64,000 nucleotides of DNA from Tipula vernalis (taxonomy: Eukaryota; Arthropoda; Insecta; Diptera; Tipulidae), in the NCBI GenBank assembly GCA_958295665.1, contig OY282558.1, positions 461,874,995 to 461,938,994 on the forward strand. Direction: 5' to 3'. Every line of letters starts with the position of its first letter. Position 1 is the first letter of the stretch. Below the pieces are notes generated by a model. That model saw only the letters and a program-made list of their open reading frames with translations, did not search any database and was not told where the DNA came from. Of the stretch, positions 11,918 through 24,858 are shown in pieces. A program made the position numbers and the translations under genes.

Positions 11918-13366
11918 ATGTATGGAAATAATCAACCAATTTTAACGCGGTTTGGCATAACAATTACAAGTCTCGAGACCTATCATTTGAGGTATCAAGA
12001 ACCGCAATCGGAGCACAATTGCAGATTTCGGATTTTTACAGCTCTGAATCGGCTGAGCTATAGTAAGGTGATTTTCTTCGAATCGAACTTTCTTCGAAAT
12101 GTATGGTATAGCAATTACAGGTCTCGTGACCTATCATTTGAGGTATCAAGAACCGCAATCGGAGCACAATTGCAGATTTCGGATTTTTACAGCTCTGAAT
12201 CGGCTGAGCTATAGTAAGGTGATTTTCTTCGAATCGAACTTTCTTCGAAATGTATGGTATAGCAATTACAGGTCTCGTGACCTATCATTTGAGGTATCAA
12301 GAACCGCAATCGGAGCACAATTGTAGATTTCGGATTTTTACAGCTCTGAATCGGCTGAGCTATAGTAAGGTGATTTTCTTCGAATCGATTTTTCTGTGAA
12401 ATGTATGGAAATAATCAACCAATTTTAACGCGGTTTGGCATAACAATTACAAGTCCCGAGACCTATCATTTGAGGTATCAAGAACCGTAATCGGAGCACA
12501 ATTGCAGATTTCGGATTTTTACAGCTCTGAATCGGCTGAGCTATAGTAAGGTGATTTTCTTCGAATCGAACTTTCTTCGAAATGTATGGTATAGCAATTA
12601 CAGGTCTCGTGACCTATCATTTGAAGTATCAAGTACCGCAATCGGAGCACAATTGCAGATTTCGGATTTTTACAGCTCTGAATCGGCTGAGCTATAGTAA
12701 GGTGATTTTCTTCGAATCGAACTTTCTTCGAAATGTATGGTATAGCAATTACAGGTCTCGTGACCTATCATTTGAGGTATCAAGAACCGCAATCGGAGCA
12801 CAATTGCAGATTTCGGATTTTTACAGCTCTGAATCGGCTGAGCTATAGTAAGGTGATTTTCTTCGAATCGATTTTTCTGTGAAATGTATGGAAATAATCA
12901 ACCAATTTTAACGCGGTTTGGCATAACAATTACAAGTCCCGAGACCTATCATTTGAGGTATCAAGAACCGTAATCGGAGCACAATTGCAGATTTCGGATT
13001 TTTACAGCTCTGAATCGGCTGAGCTATAGTAAGGTGATTTTCTTCGAATCGAACTTTCTTCGAAATGTATGGTATAGCAATTACAGGTCTCGTGACCTAT
13101 CATTTGAGGTATCAAGAACCGCAATCGGAGCACAATTGCAGATTTCGGATTTTTACAGCTCTGAATCGGCTGAGCTATAGTAAGGTGATTTTCTTCGAAT
13201 CGAACTCTCTTCGAAATGTATGGTATAGCAATTACAGGTCTCGTGACCTATCATTTAAGGTATCAAGAACCGCAATCAGAGCACAATTGTAGATTTCGGA
13301 TTTTTACAGCTCTGAATCGGCTGAGCTATAGTAAGGTGATTTTCTTCGAATCGATTTTTCTGTGAA
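11918..13366 (+). repeat. Three tandem L-S-S trimers (3 x 483 bp)
   Basis: Units begin at 11918, 12401 and 12884, each 483 bp. Private changes in the middle unit (TTTGAAGTATC and AAGTACCGC near 12624-12635) are not in the others. Two further L-S-S units lie at 14091 and 14574, both with a TTTGAGATATC second S. Confidence 0.88.
12099..12249 (+). repeat. Reference S monomer (151 bp), g-type body
   Basis: This is a clean example of the short monomer. After the anchor come GTATAGCAATTACAGG and TCTCGTGACC, then the shared body with ATTTGAGG, CGCAATCGGAGC and AATTGCAG. The block before an S anchor is CGAACTTTCTTCGAA and contains two nearby TTCGAA palindromes. GC is about 40%. The length is close to the 147 bp of a nucleosome core, and L+S is close to two nucleosome repeats; any phasing role is inference. 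Confidence 0.95.
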
Positions 13367-13950
13367 ATGTATGGAAATAATCAACCAATTTTAACGCGGT
13401 TTGGCATAACAATTACAAGTCCCGAGACCTATCATTTGAGGTATCAAGAACCGCAATCAGAGCACAATTGTAGATTTCGGATTTTTACAGCTCTGAATCG
13501 GCTGAGCTATAGTAAGGTGATTTTCTTCGAATCGATTTTTCTGTGAAATGTATGGAAATAATCAACCAATTTTAACGCGGTTTGGCATAACAATTACAAG
13601 TCTCGAGACTTATCATTTAAGGTATCAAGAACCGCAATCAGAGCACAATTGTAGATTTCGGATTTTTACAGCTCTGAATCGGCTGAGCTATAGTAAGGTG
13701 ATTTTCTTCGAATCGATTTTTCTGTGAAATGTATGGAAATAATCAACCAATTTTAACGCGGTTTGGCATAACAATTACAAGTCCCGAGACCTATCATTTG
13801 AGGTATCAAGAACCGCAATCGGAGCACAATTGCAGATTTCGGATTTATACAGCTCTGAATCGGCCGAGCTATAGTAAGGTGATTTTCTTCGAATCGATTT
13901 TTCTGTGAAATGTATGGAAATAATCAACCAATTTTAACGCGGTTTGGCAT
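13367..13950 (+). repeat. Local duplication, copy 1 (spacing 1690 bp)
   Basis: Three successive L with the marker CTCGAGACTTATCATTTAAGG (at 13602) and GGATTTATACAGC followed by CGGCCGAGC (about 13861) recur 1690 bp downstream. The spacing equals 6 L + 4 S. The next L (13910) carries a second CGGCCGAGC, which has no partner at 15731. Confidence 0.87.
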
Positions 13951-15056
13951 AACAATTACAAGTCCCGAGACCTATCATTTGAGGTATCAAGAACCGCAAT
14001 CGGAGCACAATTGCAGATTTCGGATTTATACAGCTCTGAATCGGCCGAGCTATAGTAAGGTGATTTTCTTCGAATCGATTTTTCTGTGAAATGTATGGAA
14101 ATAATCAACCAATTTTAACGCGGTTTGGCATAACAATTACAAGTCTCGAGACCTATCATTTGAGGTATCAAGAACCGCAATCGGAGCACAATTGCAGATT
14201 TCGGATTTTTACAGCTCTGAATCGGCTGAGCTATAGTAAGGTGATTTTCTTCGAATCGAACTTTCTTCGAAATGTATGGTATAGCAATTACAGGTCTCGT
14301 GACCTATCATTTGAGGTATCAAGAACCGCAATCGGAGCACAATTGCAGATTTCGGATTTTTACAGCTCTGAATCGGCTGAGCTATAGTAAGGTGATTTTC
14401 TTCGAATCGAACTTTCTTCGAAATGTATGGTATAGCAATTACAGGTCTCGTGACCTATCATTTGAGATATCAAGAACCGCAATCGGAGCACAATTGCAGA
14501 TTTCGGATTTTTACAGCTCTGAATCGGCTGAGCTATAGTAAGGTGATTTTCTTCGAATCGATTTTTCTGTGAAATGTATGGAAATAATCAACCAATTTTA
14601 ACGCGGTTTGGCATAACAATTACAAGTCCCGAGACCTATCATTTGAGGTATCAAGAACCGCAATCAGGGCACAATTGTAGATTTCGGATTTTTACAGCTC
14701 TGAATCGGCTGAGCTATAGTAAGGTGATTTTCTTCGAATCGAACTTTCTTCGAAATGTATGGTATAGCAATTACAGGTCTCGTGACCTATCATTTGAGGT
14801 ATCAAGAACCGCAATCGGAGCACAATTGCAGATTTCGGATTTTTACAGCTCTGAATCGGCTGAGCTATAGTAAGGTGATTTTCTTCGAATCGAACTTTCT
14901 TCGAAATGTATGGTATAGCAATTACAGGTCTCGTGACCTATCATTTGAGATATCAAGAACCGCAATCGGAGCACAATTGCAGATTTCGGATTTTTACAGC
15001 TCTGAATCGGCTGAGCTATAGTAAGGTGATTTTCTTCGAATCGATTTTTCTGTGAA

Positions 15057-15640
15057 ATGTATGGAAATAATCAACCAATTTTAACGCGGTTTGGCATAAC
15101 AATTACAAGTCCCGAGACCTATCATTTGAGGTATCAAGAACCGCAATCAGAGCACAATTGTAGATTTCGGATTTTTACAGCTCTGAATCGGCTGAGCTAT
15201 AGTAAGGTGATTTTCTTCGAATCGATTTTTCTGTGAAATGTATGGAAATAATCAACCAATTTTAACGCGGTTTGGCATAACAATTACAAGTCTCGAGACT
15301 TATCATTTAAGGTATCAAGAACCGCAATCAGAGCACAATTGTAGATTTCGGATTTTTACAGCTCTGAATCGGCTGAGCTATAGTAAGGTGATTTTCTTCG
15401 AATCGATTTTTCTGTGAAATGTATGGAAATAATCAACCAATTTTAACGCGGTTTGGCATAACAATTACAAGTCCCGAGACCTATCATTTGAGGTATCAAG
15501 AACCGCAATCGGAGCACAATTGCAGATTTCGGATTTATACAGCTCTGAATCGGCCGAGCTATAGTAAGGTGATTTTCTTCGAATCGATTTTTCTGTGAAA
15601 TGTATGGAAATAATCAACCAATTTTAACGCGGTTTGGCAT
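15057..15640 (+). repeat. Local duplication, copy 2 (spacing 1690 bp)
   Basis: Partner of 13367-13950, with CTCGAGACTTATCATTTAAGG at 15292 and CGGCCGAGC at about 15551. The flanking S upstream differs (GAGATATC body here, a-type body in copy 1), so the duplicated segment starts near the L anchor. Confidence 0.87.
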
Positions 15641-16414
15641 AACAATTACAAGTCCCGAGACCTATCATTTGAGGTATCAAGAACCGCAATCGGAGCACAA
15701 TTGCAGATTTCGGATTTTTACAGCTCTGAATCGGCTGAGCTATAGTAAGGTGATTTTCTTCGAATCGAACTTTCTTCGAAATGTATGGTATAGCAATTAC
15801 AGGTCTCGTGACCTATCATTTAAGGTATCAAGAACCGCAATCAGAGCACAATTGTAGATTTCGGATTTTTACAGCTCTGAATCGGCTGAGCTATAGTAAG
15901 GTGATTTTCTTCGAATCGATTTTTCTGTGAAATGTATGGAAATAATCAACCAATTTTAACGCGGTTTGGCATAACAATTACAAGTCTCGAGACCTATCAT
16001 TTGAGGTATCAAGAACCGCAATCGGAGCACAATTGCAGATTTCGGATTTGTACAGCTCTGAATCGGCTGAGCTATAGTAAGGTGATTTTCTTCGAATCGA
16101 ACTTTCTTCGAAATGTATGGTATAGCAATTACAGGTCTCGTGACCTATCATTTGAGGTATCAAGAACCGCAATCGGAGCACAATTGCAGATTTCGGATTT
16201 TTACAGCTCTGAATCGGCTGAGCTATAGTAAGGTGATTTTCTTCGAATCGAACTTTCTTCGAAATGTATGGTATAGCAATTACAGGTCTCGTGACCTATC
16301 ATTTGAGATATCAAGAACCGCAATCGGAGCACAATTGCAGATTTCGGATTTTTACAGCTCTGAATCGGCTGAGCTATAGTAAGGTGATTTTCTTCGAATC
16401 GATTTTTCTGTGAA

Positions 16415-16592
16415 ATGTATGGAAATAATCAACCAATTTTAACGCGGTTTGGCATAACAATTACAAGTCCCGAGACCTATCATTTGAGGTATCAAGAACC
16501 GTAATCGGAGCACAATTGCAGATTTCGGATTTTTACAGCTCTGAATCGGCTGAGCTGTAAGGTGATTTTCTTCGAATCGAACTTTCTTCGAA
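16415..16592 (+). repeat. Short L monomer (178 bp)
   Basis: CTATAGTAAGG is reduced to CTGTAAGG near 16555, a 3-bp loss at the CTATAGTAAGG tract. The same tract is changed at 1655 (+2), 50134 (-3), 51311 (+3) and in the two 26-bp insertions, so it is the main indel hotspot of the monomer. Confidence 0.88.
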
Positions 16593-19500
16593 ATGTATGG
16601 TATAGCAATTACAGGTCTCGTGACCTATCATTTGAGGTATCAAGAACCGCAATCGGAGCACAATTGCAGATTTCGGATTTTTACAGCTCTGAATCGGCTG
16701 AGCTATAGTAAGGTGATTTTCTTCGAATCGAACTTTTTTCGAAATGTATGGTATAGCAATTACAGGTCTCGTGACCTATCATTTAAGGTATCAAGAACCG
16801 CAATCAGAGCACAATTGTAGATTTCGGATTTTTACAGCTCTGAATCGGCTGAGCTATAGTAAGGTGATTTTCTTCGAATCGATTTTTCTGTGAAATGTAT
16901 GGAAATAATCAACCAATTTTAACGCGGTTTGGCATAACAATTACAAGTCTCGAGACCTATCATTTGAGGTATCAAGAACCGCAATCGGAGCACAATTGCA
17001 GATTTCGGATTTTTACAGCTCTGAATCGGCTGAGCTATAGTAAGGTGATTTTCTTCGAATCGATTTTTCTGTGAAATGTATGAAAATAATCAACCAATTT
17101 TAACGCGGTTTGGCATAACAATTACAAGTCCCGAGACCTATCATTTGAGGTATCAAGAACCGCAATCGGAGCACAATTGCAGATTTCGGATTTTTACAGC
17201 TCTGAATCGGCTGAGCTATAGTAAGGTGATTTTCTTCGAATCGATTTTTCTGTGAAATGTATGGAAATAATCAACCAATTTTAACGCGGTTTGGCATAAC
17301 AATTACAAGTCTCGAGACCTATCATTTGAGGTATCAAGAACCGTAATCGGAGCACAATTGCAGATTTCGGATTTTTACAGCTCTGAATCGGCTGAGCTAT
17401 AGTAAGGTGATTTTCTTCGAATCGAACTTTCTTCGAAATGTATGGTATAGCAATTACAGGTCTCGTGACCTATCATTTGAGGTATCAAGAACCGCAATCG
17501 GAGCACAATTGCAGATTTCGGATTTTTACAGCTCTGAATCGGCTGAGCTATAGTAAGGTGATTTTCTTCGAATCGAACTTTCTTCGAAATGTATGGTATA
17601 GCAATTACAGGTCTCGTGACCTATCATTTGAGGTATCAAGAACCGCAATCGAAGCACAATTGCAGATTTCAGATTTTTACAGCTCTGAATCGGCTGAGCT
17701 ATAGTAAGGTGATTTTCTTCGAATCGAACTTTCTTCGAAATGTATGGTATAGCAATTACAGGTCTCGTGACCTATCATTTAAGGTATCAAGAACCGCAAT
17801 CAGAGCACAATTGTAGATTTCGGATTTTTACAGCTCTGAATCGGCTGAGCTATAGTAAGGTGATTTTATTCGAATCGAACTTTCTTCGAAATGTATGGTA
17901 TAGCAATTACAGGTCTCGTGACCTATCATTTGAGGTATCAAGAACCGCAATCGGAGCACAATTGCAGATTTCGGATTTTTACAGCTCTGAATCGGCTGAG
18001 CTATAGTAAGGTGATTTTCTTCGAATCGAACTTTCTTCGAAATGTATGGTATAGCAATTACAGGTCTCGTGACCTATCATTTGAGATATCAAGAACCGCA
18101 ATCGGAGCACAATTGCAGATTTCGGATTTTTACAGCTCTGAATCGGCTGAGCTATAGTAAGGTGATTTTCTTCGAATCGATTTTTCTGTGAAATGTATGG
18201 AAATAATCAACCAATTTTAACGCGGTTTGGCATAACAATTACAAGTCCCGAGACCTATCATTTGAGGTATCAAGAACCGTAATCGGAGCACAATTGCAGA
18301 TTTCGGATTTTTACAGCTCTGAATCGGCTGAGCTATAGTAAGGTGATTTTCTTCGAATCGAACTTTCTTCGAAATGTATGGTATAGCAATTACAGGTCTC
18401 GTGACCTATCATTTGAGGTATCAAGAACCGCAATCGGAGCACAATTGCAGATTTCGGATTTTTACAGCTCTGAATCGGCTGAGCTATAGTAAGGTGATTT
18501 TCTTCGAATCGAACTTTCTTCGAAATGTATGGTATACCAATTACAGGTCTCGTGACCTATCATTTAAGGTATCAAGAACCGCAATCAGAGCACAATTGTA
18601 GATTTCGGATTTTTACAGCTCTGAATCGGCTGAGCTATAGTAAGGTGATTTTCTTCGAATCGATTTTTCTGTGAAATGTATGGAAATAATCAACCAATTT
18701 TAACGCGGTTTGGCATAACAATTACAAGTCCCGAGACCCATCATTTGAGGTATCAAGAACCGCAATCAGAGCACAATTGTAGATTTCGGATTTTTACAGC
18801 TCTGAATCGGCTGAGCTATAGTAAGGTGATTTTCTTCGAATCGATTTTTCTGTGAAATGTATGGAAATAATCAACCAATTTTAACGCGGTTTGGCATAAC
18901 AATTACAAGTCTCGAGACCTATCATTTTAAGTATCAAGAACCGCAATCAGAGCACAATTGTAGATTTCGGATTTTTACAGCTCTGAATCGGCTGAGCTAT
19001 AGTAAGGCGATTTTCTTCGAATCGAACTTTCTACGAAATGTATGGTATAGCAATTACAGGTCTCGTGACCTATTATTTGAGGTATCAAGAACCGCAATCG
19101 GAGCACAATTGCAGATTTCGGATTTTTACAGCTCTGAATCGGCTGAGCTATAGTAAGGTGATTTTCTTCGAATCGATTTTTCTGTGAAATGTATGGAAAT
19201 AATCAACCAATTTTAACGCGGTTTGGCATAACAATTACAAGTCCCGAGACCTATCATTTGAGGTATCAAGAACCGTAATCGGAGCACAATTGCAGATTTC
19301 GGATTTTTACAGCTCTGAATCGGCTGAGCTATAGTAAGGTGATTTTCTTCCAATCGAACTTTCTTCGAAATGTATGGTATAGCAATTACAGGTCTCGTGA
19401 CCTATCATTTGAGGTATCAAGAACCGCAATCGGAGCACAATTGCAGATTTCGGATTTTTACAGCTCTGAATCGGCTGAGCTATAGTAAGGTGATTTTCTT

Positions 19501-21180
19501 CGAATCGAACTTTCTTCGAAATATATGGTATAGCAATTACAGGTCTCGTGACCTATCATTTAAGGTATCAAGAACCGCAATCAGAGCACAATTGTAGATT
19601 TCGGATTTTTACAGCTCTGAATCGGCTGAGCTATAGTAAGGTGATTTTCTTCGAATCGATTTTTCTGTGAAATGTATGGAAATAATCAACCAATTTTAAC
19701 GCGGTTTGGCATAACAATTACAAGTCTCGAGACCTATCATTTGAGGTATCAAGAACCGCAATCGGAGCACAATTGCAGATTTCGGATTTTTACAGCTCTG
19801 AATCGGCTGAGCTATAGTAAGGTGATTTTCTTCGAATCGATTTTTCTGTGAAATGTATGAAAATAATCAACCAATTTTAACGCGGTTTGGCATAACAATT
19901 ACAAGTCCCGAGACCTATCATTTGAGGTAGCAAGAACCGCAATCGGAGCACAATTGCAGATTTCGGATTTTTACAGCTCTGAATCGGCTGAGCTATAGTA
20001 AGGTGATTTTCTTCGAATCGAACTTTCTTCGAAATATATGGTATAGCAATTACAGGTCTCGTGACCTATCATTTGAGGTATCAAGAACCGCAATCGGAGC
20101 ACAATTGCAGATTTCGGATTTATACAGCTCTGAATCGGCTGAGCTATAGTAAGGTGATTTTCTTCGAATCGATTTTTCTGTGAAATGTATGGAAATAATC
20201 AACCAATTTTAACGCGGTTTGGCATAACAATTACAAGTCTCGAGACCTATCATTTGAGGTATCAAGAACCGTAATCGGAGCACAATTGCAGATTTCGGAT
20301 TTTTACAGCTCTGAATCGGCTGAGCTATAGTAAGGTGATTTTCTTCGAATCGAACTTTCTTCGAAATGTATGGTATAGCAATTACAGGTCTCGTGACCTA
20401 TCATTTGAGGTATCAAGAACCGCAATCGGAGCACAATTGCAGATTTCGGATTTTTACAGCTCTGAATCGGCTGAGCTATGGTAAGGTGATTTTCTTCGAA
20501 TCGAACTTTCTTCGAAATGTATGGTATAGCAATTACAGGTCTCGTGACCTATCATTTGAGGTATCAAGAACCGCAATCGGAGCACAATTGCAGATTTCGG
20601 ATTTTTACAGCTCTGAATCGGCTGAGCTATAGTAAGGTGATTTTCTTCGAATCGAACTTTCTTCGAAATGTATGGTATAGCAATTACAGGTCTCGTGACC
20701 TATCATTTAAGGTATCAAGAACCGCAATCAGAGCACAATTGTAGATTTCGGATTTTTACAGCTCTGAATCGGCTGAGCTATAGTAAGGTGATTTTCTTCG
20801 AATCGATTTTTCTGTGGAATGTATGGAAATAATCAACCAATTTTAACGCGGTTTGGCATAAAAATTACAAGTCCCAAGACCTATCATTTGAGGTATCAAG
20901 AACCGCAATCGGAGCACAATTGCAGATTTCGGATTTATACAGCTCTGAATCGGCTGAGCTATAGTAAGGTGATTTTCTTCGAATCGATTTTTCTGTGAAA
21001 TGTATGGAAATAATCAACCAATTTTAACGCGGTTTGGCATAACAATTACAAGTCTCGAGACCTATCATTTGAGGTATCAAGAACCGCAATCGGAGCACAA
21101 TTGCAGATTTCGGATTTTTACAGCTCTGAATCGGCTGAGCTATAGTAAGGTGATTTTCTTCGAATCGATTTTTCTGTGAA

Positions 21181-22176
21181 ATGTATGAAAATAATCAACC
21201 AATTTTAACGCGGTTTGGCATAACAATTACAAGTCCCGAGACCTATCATTTGAGGTATCAAGAACCGCAATCGGAGCACAATTGCAGATTTCGGATTTTT
21301 ACAGCTCTGAATCGACTGAGCTATAGTAAGGTGATTTTCTTCGAATCGAACTTTCTTCGAAATGTATGGTATAGCAATTACAGGTCTCGTGACCTATCAT
21401 TTGAGGTATCAAGAACCGCAATCGGAGCACAATTGCAGATTTCGGATTTTTACAGCTCTGAATCGGCTGAGCTATAGTAAGGTGATTTTCTTCGAATCGA
21501 ACTTTCTTCGAAATGTATGGTATAGCAATTACAGGTCTCGTGACCTATCATTTAAGGTATCAAGAACCGCAATCAGAGCACAATTGTAGATTTCGGATTT
21601 TTACAGCTCTGAATCGGCTGAGCTATAGTAAGGTGATTTTCTTCGAATCGATTTTTCTGTGAAATGTATGGAAATAATCAACCAATTTTAACGCGGTTTG
21701 GCATAACAATTACAAGTCTCGAGACCTATCATTTGAGGTATCAAGAACCGCAATCGGAGCACAATTGCAGATTTCGGATTTTTACAGCTCTGAATCGGCT
21801 GAGCTATAGTAAGGTGATTTTCTTCGAATCGAACTTTCTTCGAAATGTATGGTATAGCAATTACAGGTCTCGTGACCTATCATTTAAGGTATCAAGAACC
21901 GCAATCAGAGCACAATTGTAGATTTCGGATTTTTACAGCTCTGAATCGGCTGAGCTATAGTAAGGTGATTTTCTTCGAATCGATTTTTCTGTGAAATGTA
22001 TGGAAATAATCAACCAATTTTAACGCGGTTTGGCATAACAATTACAAGTCTCGAGACCTATCATTTGAGGTATCAAGAACCGCAATCGGAGCACAATTGC
22101 AGATTTCGGATTTTTACAGCTCTGAATCGGCTGAGCTATAGTAAGGTGATTTTCTTCGAATCGATTTTTCTGTGAA
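21181..22176 (+). repeat. Type I hexamer higher-order repeat (996 bp), reference copy
   Basis: Order is L-S-S-L-S-L with lengths 181, 151, 151, 181, 151 and 181. The first L is the E variant (ATGTATGAAAAT) with CCCGAGACC. The second S has the a-type body, the fourth monomer is an L with CTCGAGACC, the fifth is an a-type S, and the sixth is another CTCGAG L. The next hexamer begins exactly 996 bp later with another E-variant L. The same unit occurs at 24859, 27998, 31676 and 35539, and with a substituted fourth monomer at 36535. Confidence 0.92.
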
Positions 22177-23172
22177 ATGTATGAAAATAATCAACCAATT
22201 TTAACGCGGTTTGGCATAACAATTACAAGTCCCGAGACCTATCATTTGAGGTATCAAGAACCGCAATCGGAGCACAATTGCAGATTTCGGATTTTTACAG
22301 CTCTGAATCGGCTGAGCTATAGTAAGGTGATTTTCTTCGAATCGAACTTTCTTCGAAATGTATGGTATAGCAATTACAGGTCTCGTGACCTATCATTTGA
22401 GGTATCAAGAACCGCAATCGGAGCACAATTGCAGATTTCGGATTTTTACAGCTCTGAATCGGCTGAGCTATGGTAAGGTGATTTTCTTCGAATCGAACTT
22501 TCTTCGAAATGTATGGTATAGCAATTACAGGTCTCGTGACCTATCATTTGAGGTATCAAGAACCGCAATCGGAGCACAATTGCAGATTTCGGATTTTTAC
22601 AGCTCTGAATCGGCTGAGCTATAGTAAGGTGATTTTCTTCGAATCGAACTTTCTTCGAAATGTATGGTATAGCAATTACAGGTCTCGTGACCTATCATTT
22701 AAGGTATCAAGAACCGCAATCAGAGCACAATTGTAGATTTCGGATTTTTACAGCTCTGAATAGGCTGAGCTATAGTAAGGTGATTTTCTTCGAATCGATT
22801 TTTCTGTGGAATGTATGGAAATAATCAACCAATTTTAACGCGGTTTGGCATAACAATTACAAGTCCCAAGACCTATCATTTGAGGTATCAAGAACCGCAA
22901 TCGGAGCACAATTGCAGATTTCGGATTTATACAGCTCTGAATCGGCTGAGCTATAGTAAGGTGATTTTCTTCGAATCGATTTTTCTGTGAAATGTATGGA
23001 AATAATCAACCAATTTTAACGCGGTTTGGCATAACAATTACAAGTCTCGAGACCTATCATTTGAGGTATCAAGAACCGCAATCAGAGCACAATTGCAGAT
23101 TTCGGATTTTTACAGCTCTGAATCGGCTGAGCTATAGTAAGGTGATTTTCTTCGAATCGAACTTTCTTCGAA
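22177..23172 (+). repeat. Type II hexamer higher-order repeat (996 bp), reference copy
   Basis: Order is L-S-S-S-L-L, so composition and length equal type I but the fourth and fifth monomers are swapped. Diagnostic changes are CTATGGTAAGG between the first two S, CTGTGGAATG before the fifth monomer, CCCAAGACC within it, and GGATTTATACAGC before the sixth. The unit recurs at 20185, 23863, 27002, 28994, 30680 and 34543, in fixed order with type I hexamers. Confidence 0.92.
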
Positions 23173-23349
23173 ATGTATGGTATAGCAATTACAGGTCTCG
23201 TGACCTATCATTTAAGGTATCAAGAACCGCAATCAGAGCACAATTGTAGATTTCGGATTTTTACAGCTCTGAATCGGCTGAGCGTAAGGTCTTTACAGCT
23301 CTGAATCGGCTGAGTAAGGTGATTTTCTTCGAATCGATTTTTCTGTGAA
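23173..23349 (+). repeat. S monomer with 26-bp internal insertion (177 bp), copy A
   Basis: After CGGCTGAGC the sequence reads GTAAGGTCTTTACAGCTCTG, repeats the CTGAATCGGCTGAG segment, and then continues GTAAGGTGATT with CTATA missing. It is a short partial self-duplication of the CAGCTCTGAATCGGCTGAG region with small losses at the joins. It is a rare and therefore useful landmark. Confidence 0.92.
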
Positions 23350-24858
23350 ATGTATGGAAATAATCAACCAATTTTAACGCGGTTTGGCATAACAATTACA
23401 AGTCTCGAGACCTATCATTTGAGGTATCAAGAACCGCAATCGGAGCACAATTGCAGATTTCGGATTTTTACAGCTCTGAATCGGCTGAGCTATAGTAAGG
23501 TGATTTTCTTCGAATCGAACTTTCTTCGAAATGTATGGTATAGCAATTACAGGTCTCGTGACCTATCATTTAAGGTATCAAGAACCGCAATCAGAGCACA
23601 ATTGTAGATTTCGGATTTTTACAGCTCTGAATCGGCTGAGCTATAGTAAGGTGATTTTCTTCGAATCGATTTTTCTGTGAAATGTATGGAAATAATCAAC
23701 CAATTTTAACGCGGTTTGGCATAACAATTACAAGTCTCGAGACCTATCATTTGAGGTATCAAGAACCGCAATCGGAGCACAATTGCAGATTTCGGATTTT
23801 TACAGCTCTGAATCGGCTGAGCTATAGTAAGGTGATTTTCTTCGAATCGATTTTTCTGTGAAATGTATGAAAATAATCAACCAATTTTAACGCGGTTTGG
23901 CATAACAATTACAAGTCCCGAGACCTATCATTTGAGGTATCAAGAACCGCAATCGGAGCACAATTGCAGATTTCGGATTTTTACAGCTCTGAATCGGCTG
24001 AGCTATAGTAAGGTGATTTTCTTCGAATCGAACTTTCTTCGAAATGTATGGTATAGCAATTACAGGTCTCGTGACCTATCATTTGAGGTATCAAGAACCG
24101 CAATCGGAGCACAATTGCAGATTTCGGATTTTTACAGCTCTGAATCGGCTGAGCTATGGTAAGGTGATTTTCTTCGAATCGAACTTTCTTCGAAATGTAT
24201 GGTATAGCAATTACAGGTCTCGTGACCTATCATTTGAGGTATCAAGAACCGCAATCGGAGCACAATTGCAGATTTCGGATTTTTACAGCTCTGAATCGGC
24301 TGAGCTATAGTAAGGTGATTTTCTTCGAATCGAACTTTCTTCGAAATGTATGGTATAGCAATTACAGGTCTCGTGACCTATCATTTAAGGTATCAAGAAC
24401 CGCAATCAGAGCACAATTGTAGATTTCGGATTTTTACAGCTCTGAATAGGCTGAGCTATAGTAAGGTGATTTTCTTCGAATCGATTTTTCTGTGGAATGT
24501 ATGGAAATAATCAACCAATTTTAACGCGGTTTGGCATAACAATTACAAGTCCCAAGACCTATCATTTGAGGTATCAAGAACCGCAATCGGAGCACAATTG
24601 CAGATTTCGGATTTATACAGCTCTGAATCGGCTGAGCTATAGTAAGGTGATTTTCTTCGAATCGATTTTTCTGTGAAATGTATGGAAATAATCAACCAAT
24701 TTTAACGCGGTTTGGCATAACAATTACAAGTCTCGAGACCTATCATTTGAGGTATCAAGAACCGCAATCGGAGCACAATTGCAGATTTCGGATTTTTACA
24801 GCTCTGAATCGGATGAGCTATAGTAAGGTGATTTTCTTCGAATCGATTTTTCTGTGAA

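Larger units (their letters stand above)
9929..20184 (+). repeat. Array map, part 2: L-S-S trimers and local duplications
   Basis: Monomer anchors in order: 9929L 10110S 10261L 10442S 10590S 10741L 10922S 11073L 11254L 11435S 11586L 11767S 11918L 12099S 12250S 12401L 12582S 12733S 12884L 13065S 13216S 13367L 13548L 13729L 13910L 14091L 14272S 14423S 14574L 14755S 14906S 15057L 15238L 15419L 15600L 15781S 15932L 16113S 16264S 16415L 16593S 16744S 16895L 17076L 17257L 17438S 17589S 17740S 17891S 18042S 18193L 18374S 18525S 18676L 18857L 19038S 19189L 19370S 19521S 19672L 19853L 20034S. Three successive L-S-S trimers of 483 bp run 11918-13366. The longest L run is five (13367-14091) and the longest S run is five (17438-18042). 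The E-variant L (ATGTATGAAAAT) first appears at 17076. Confidence 0.95.
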
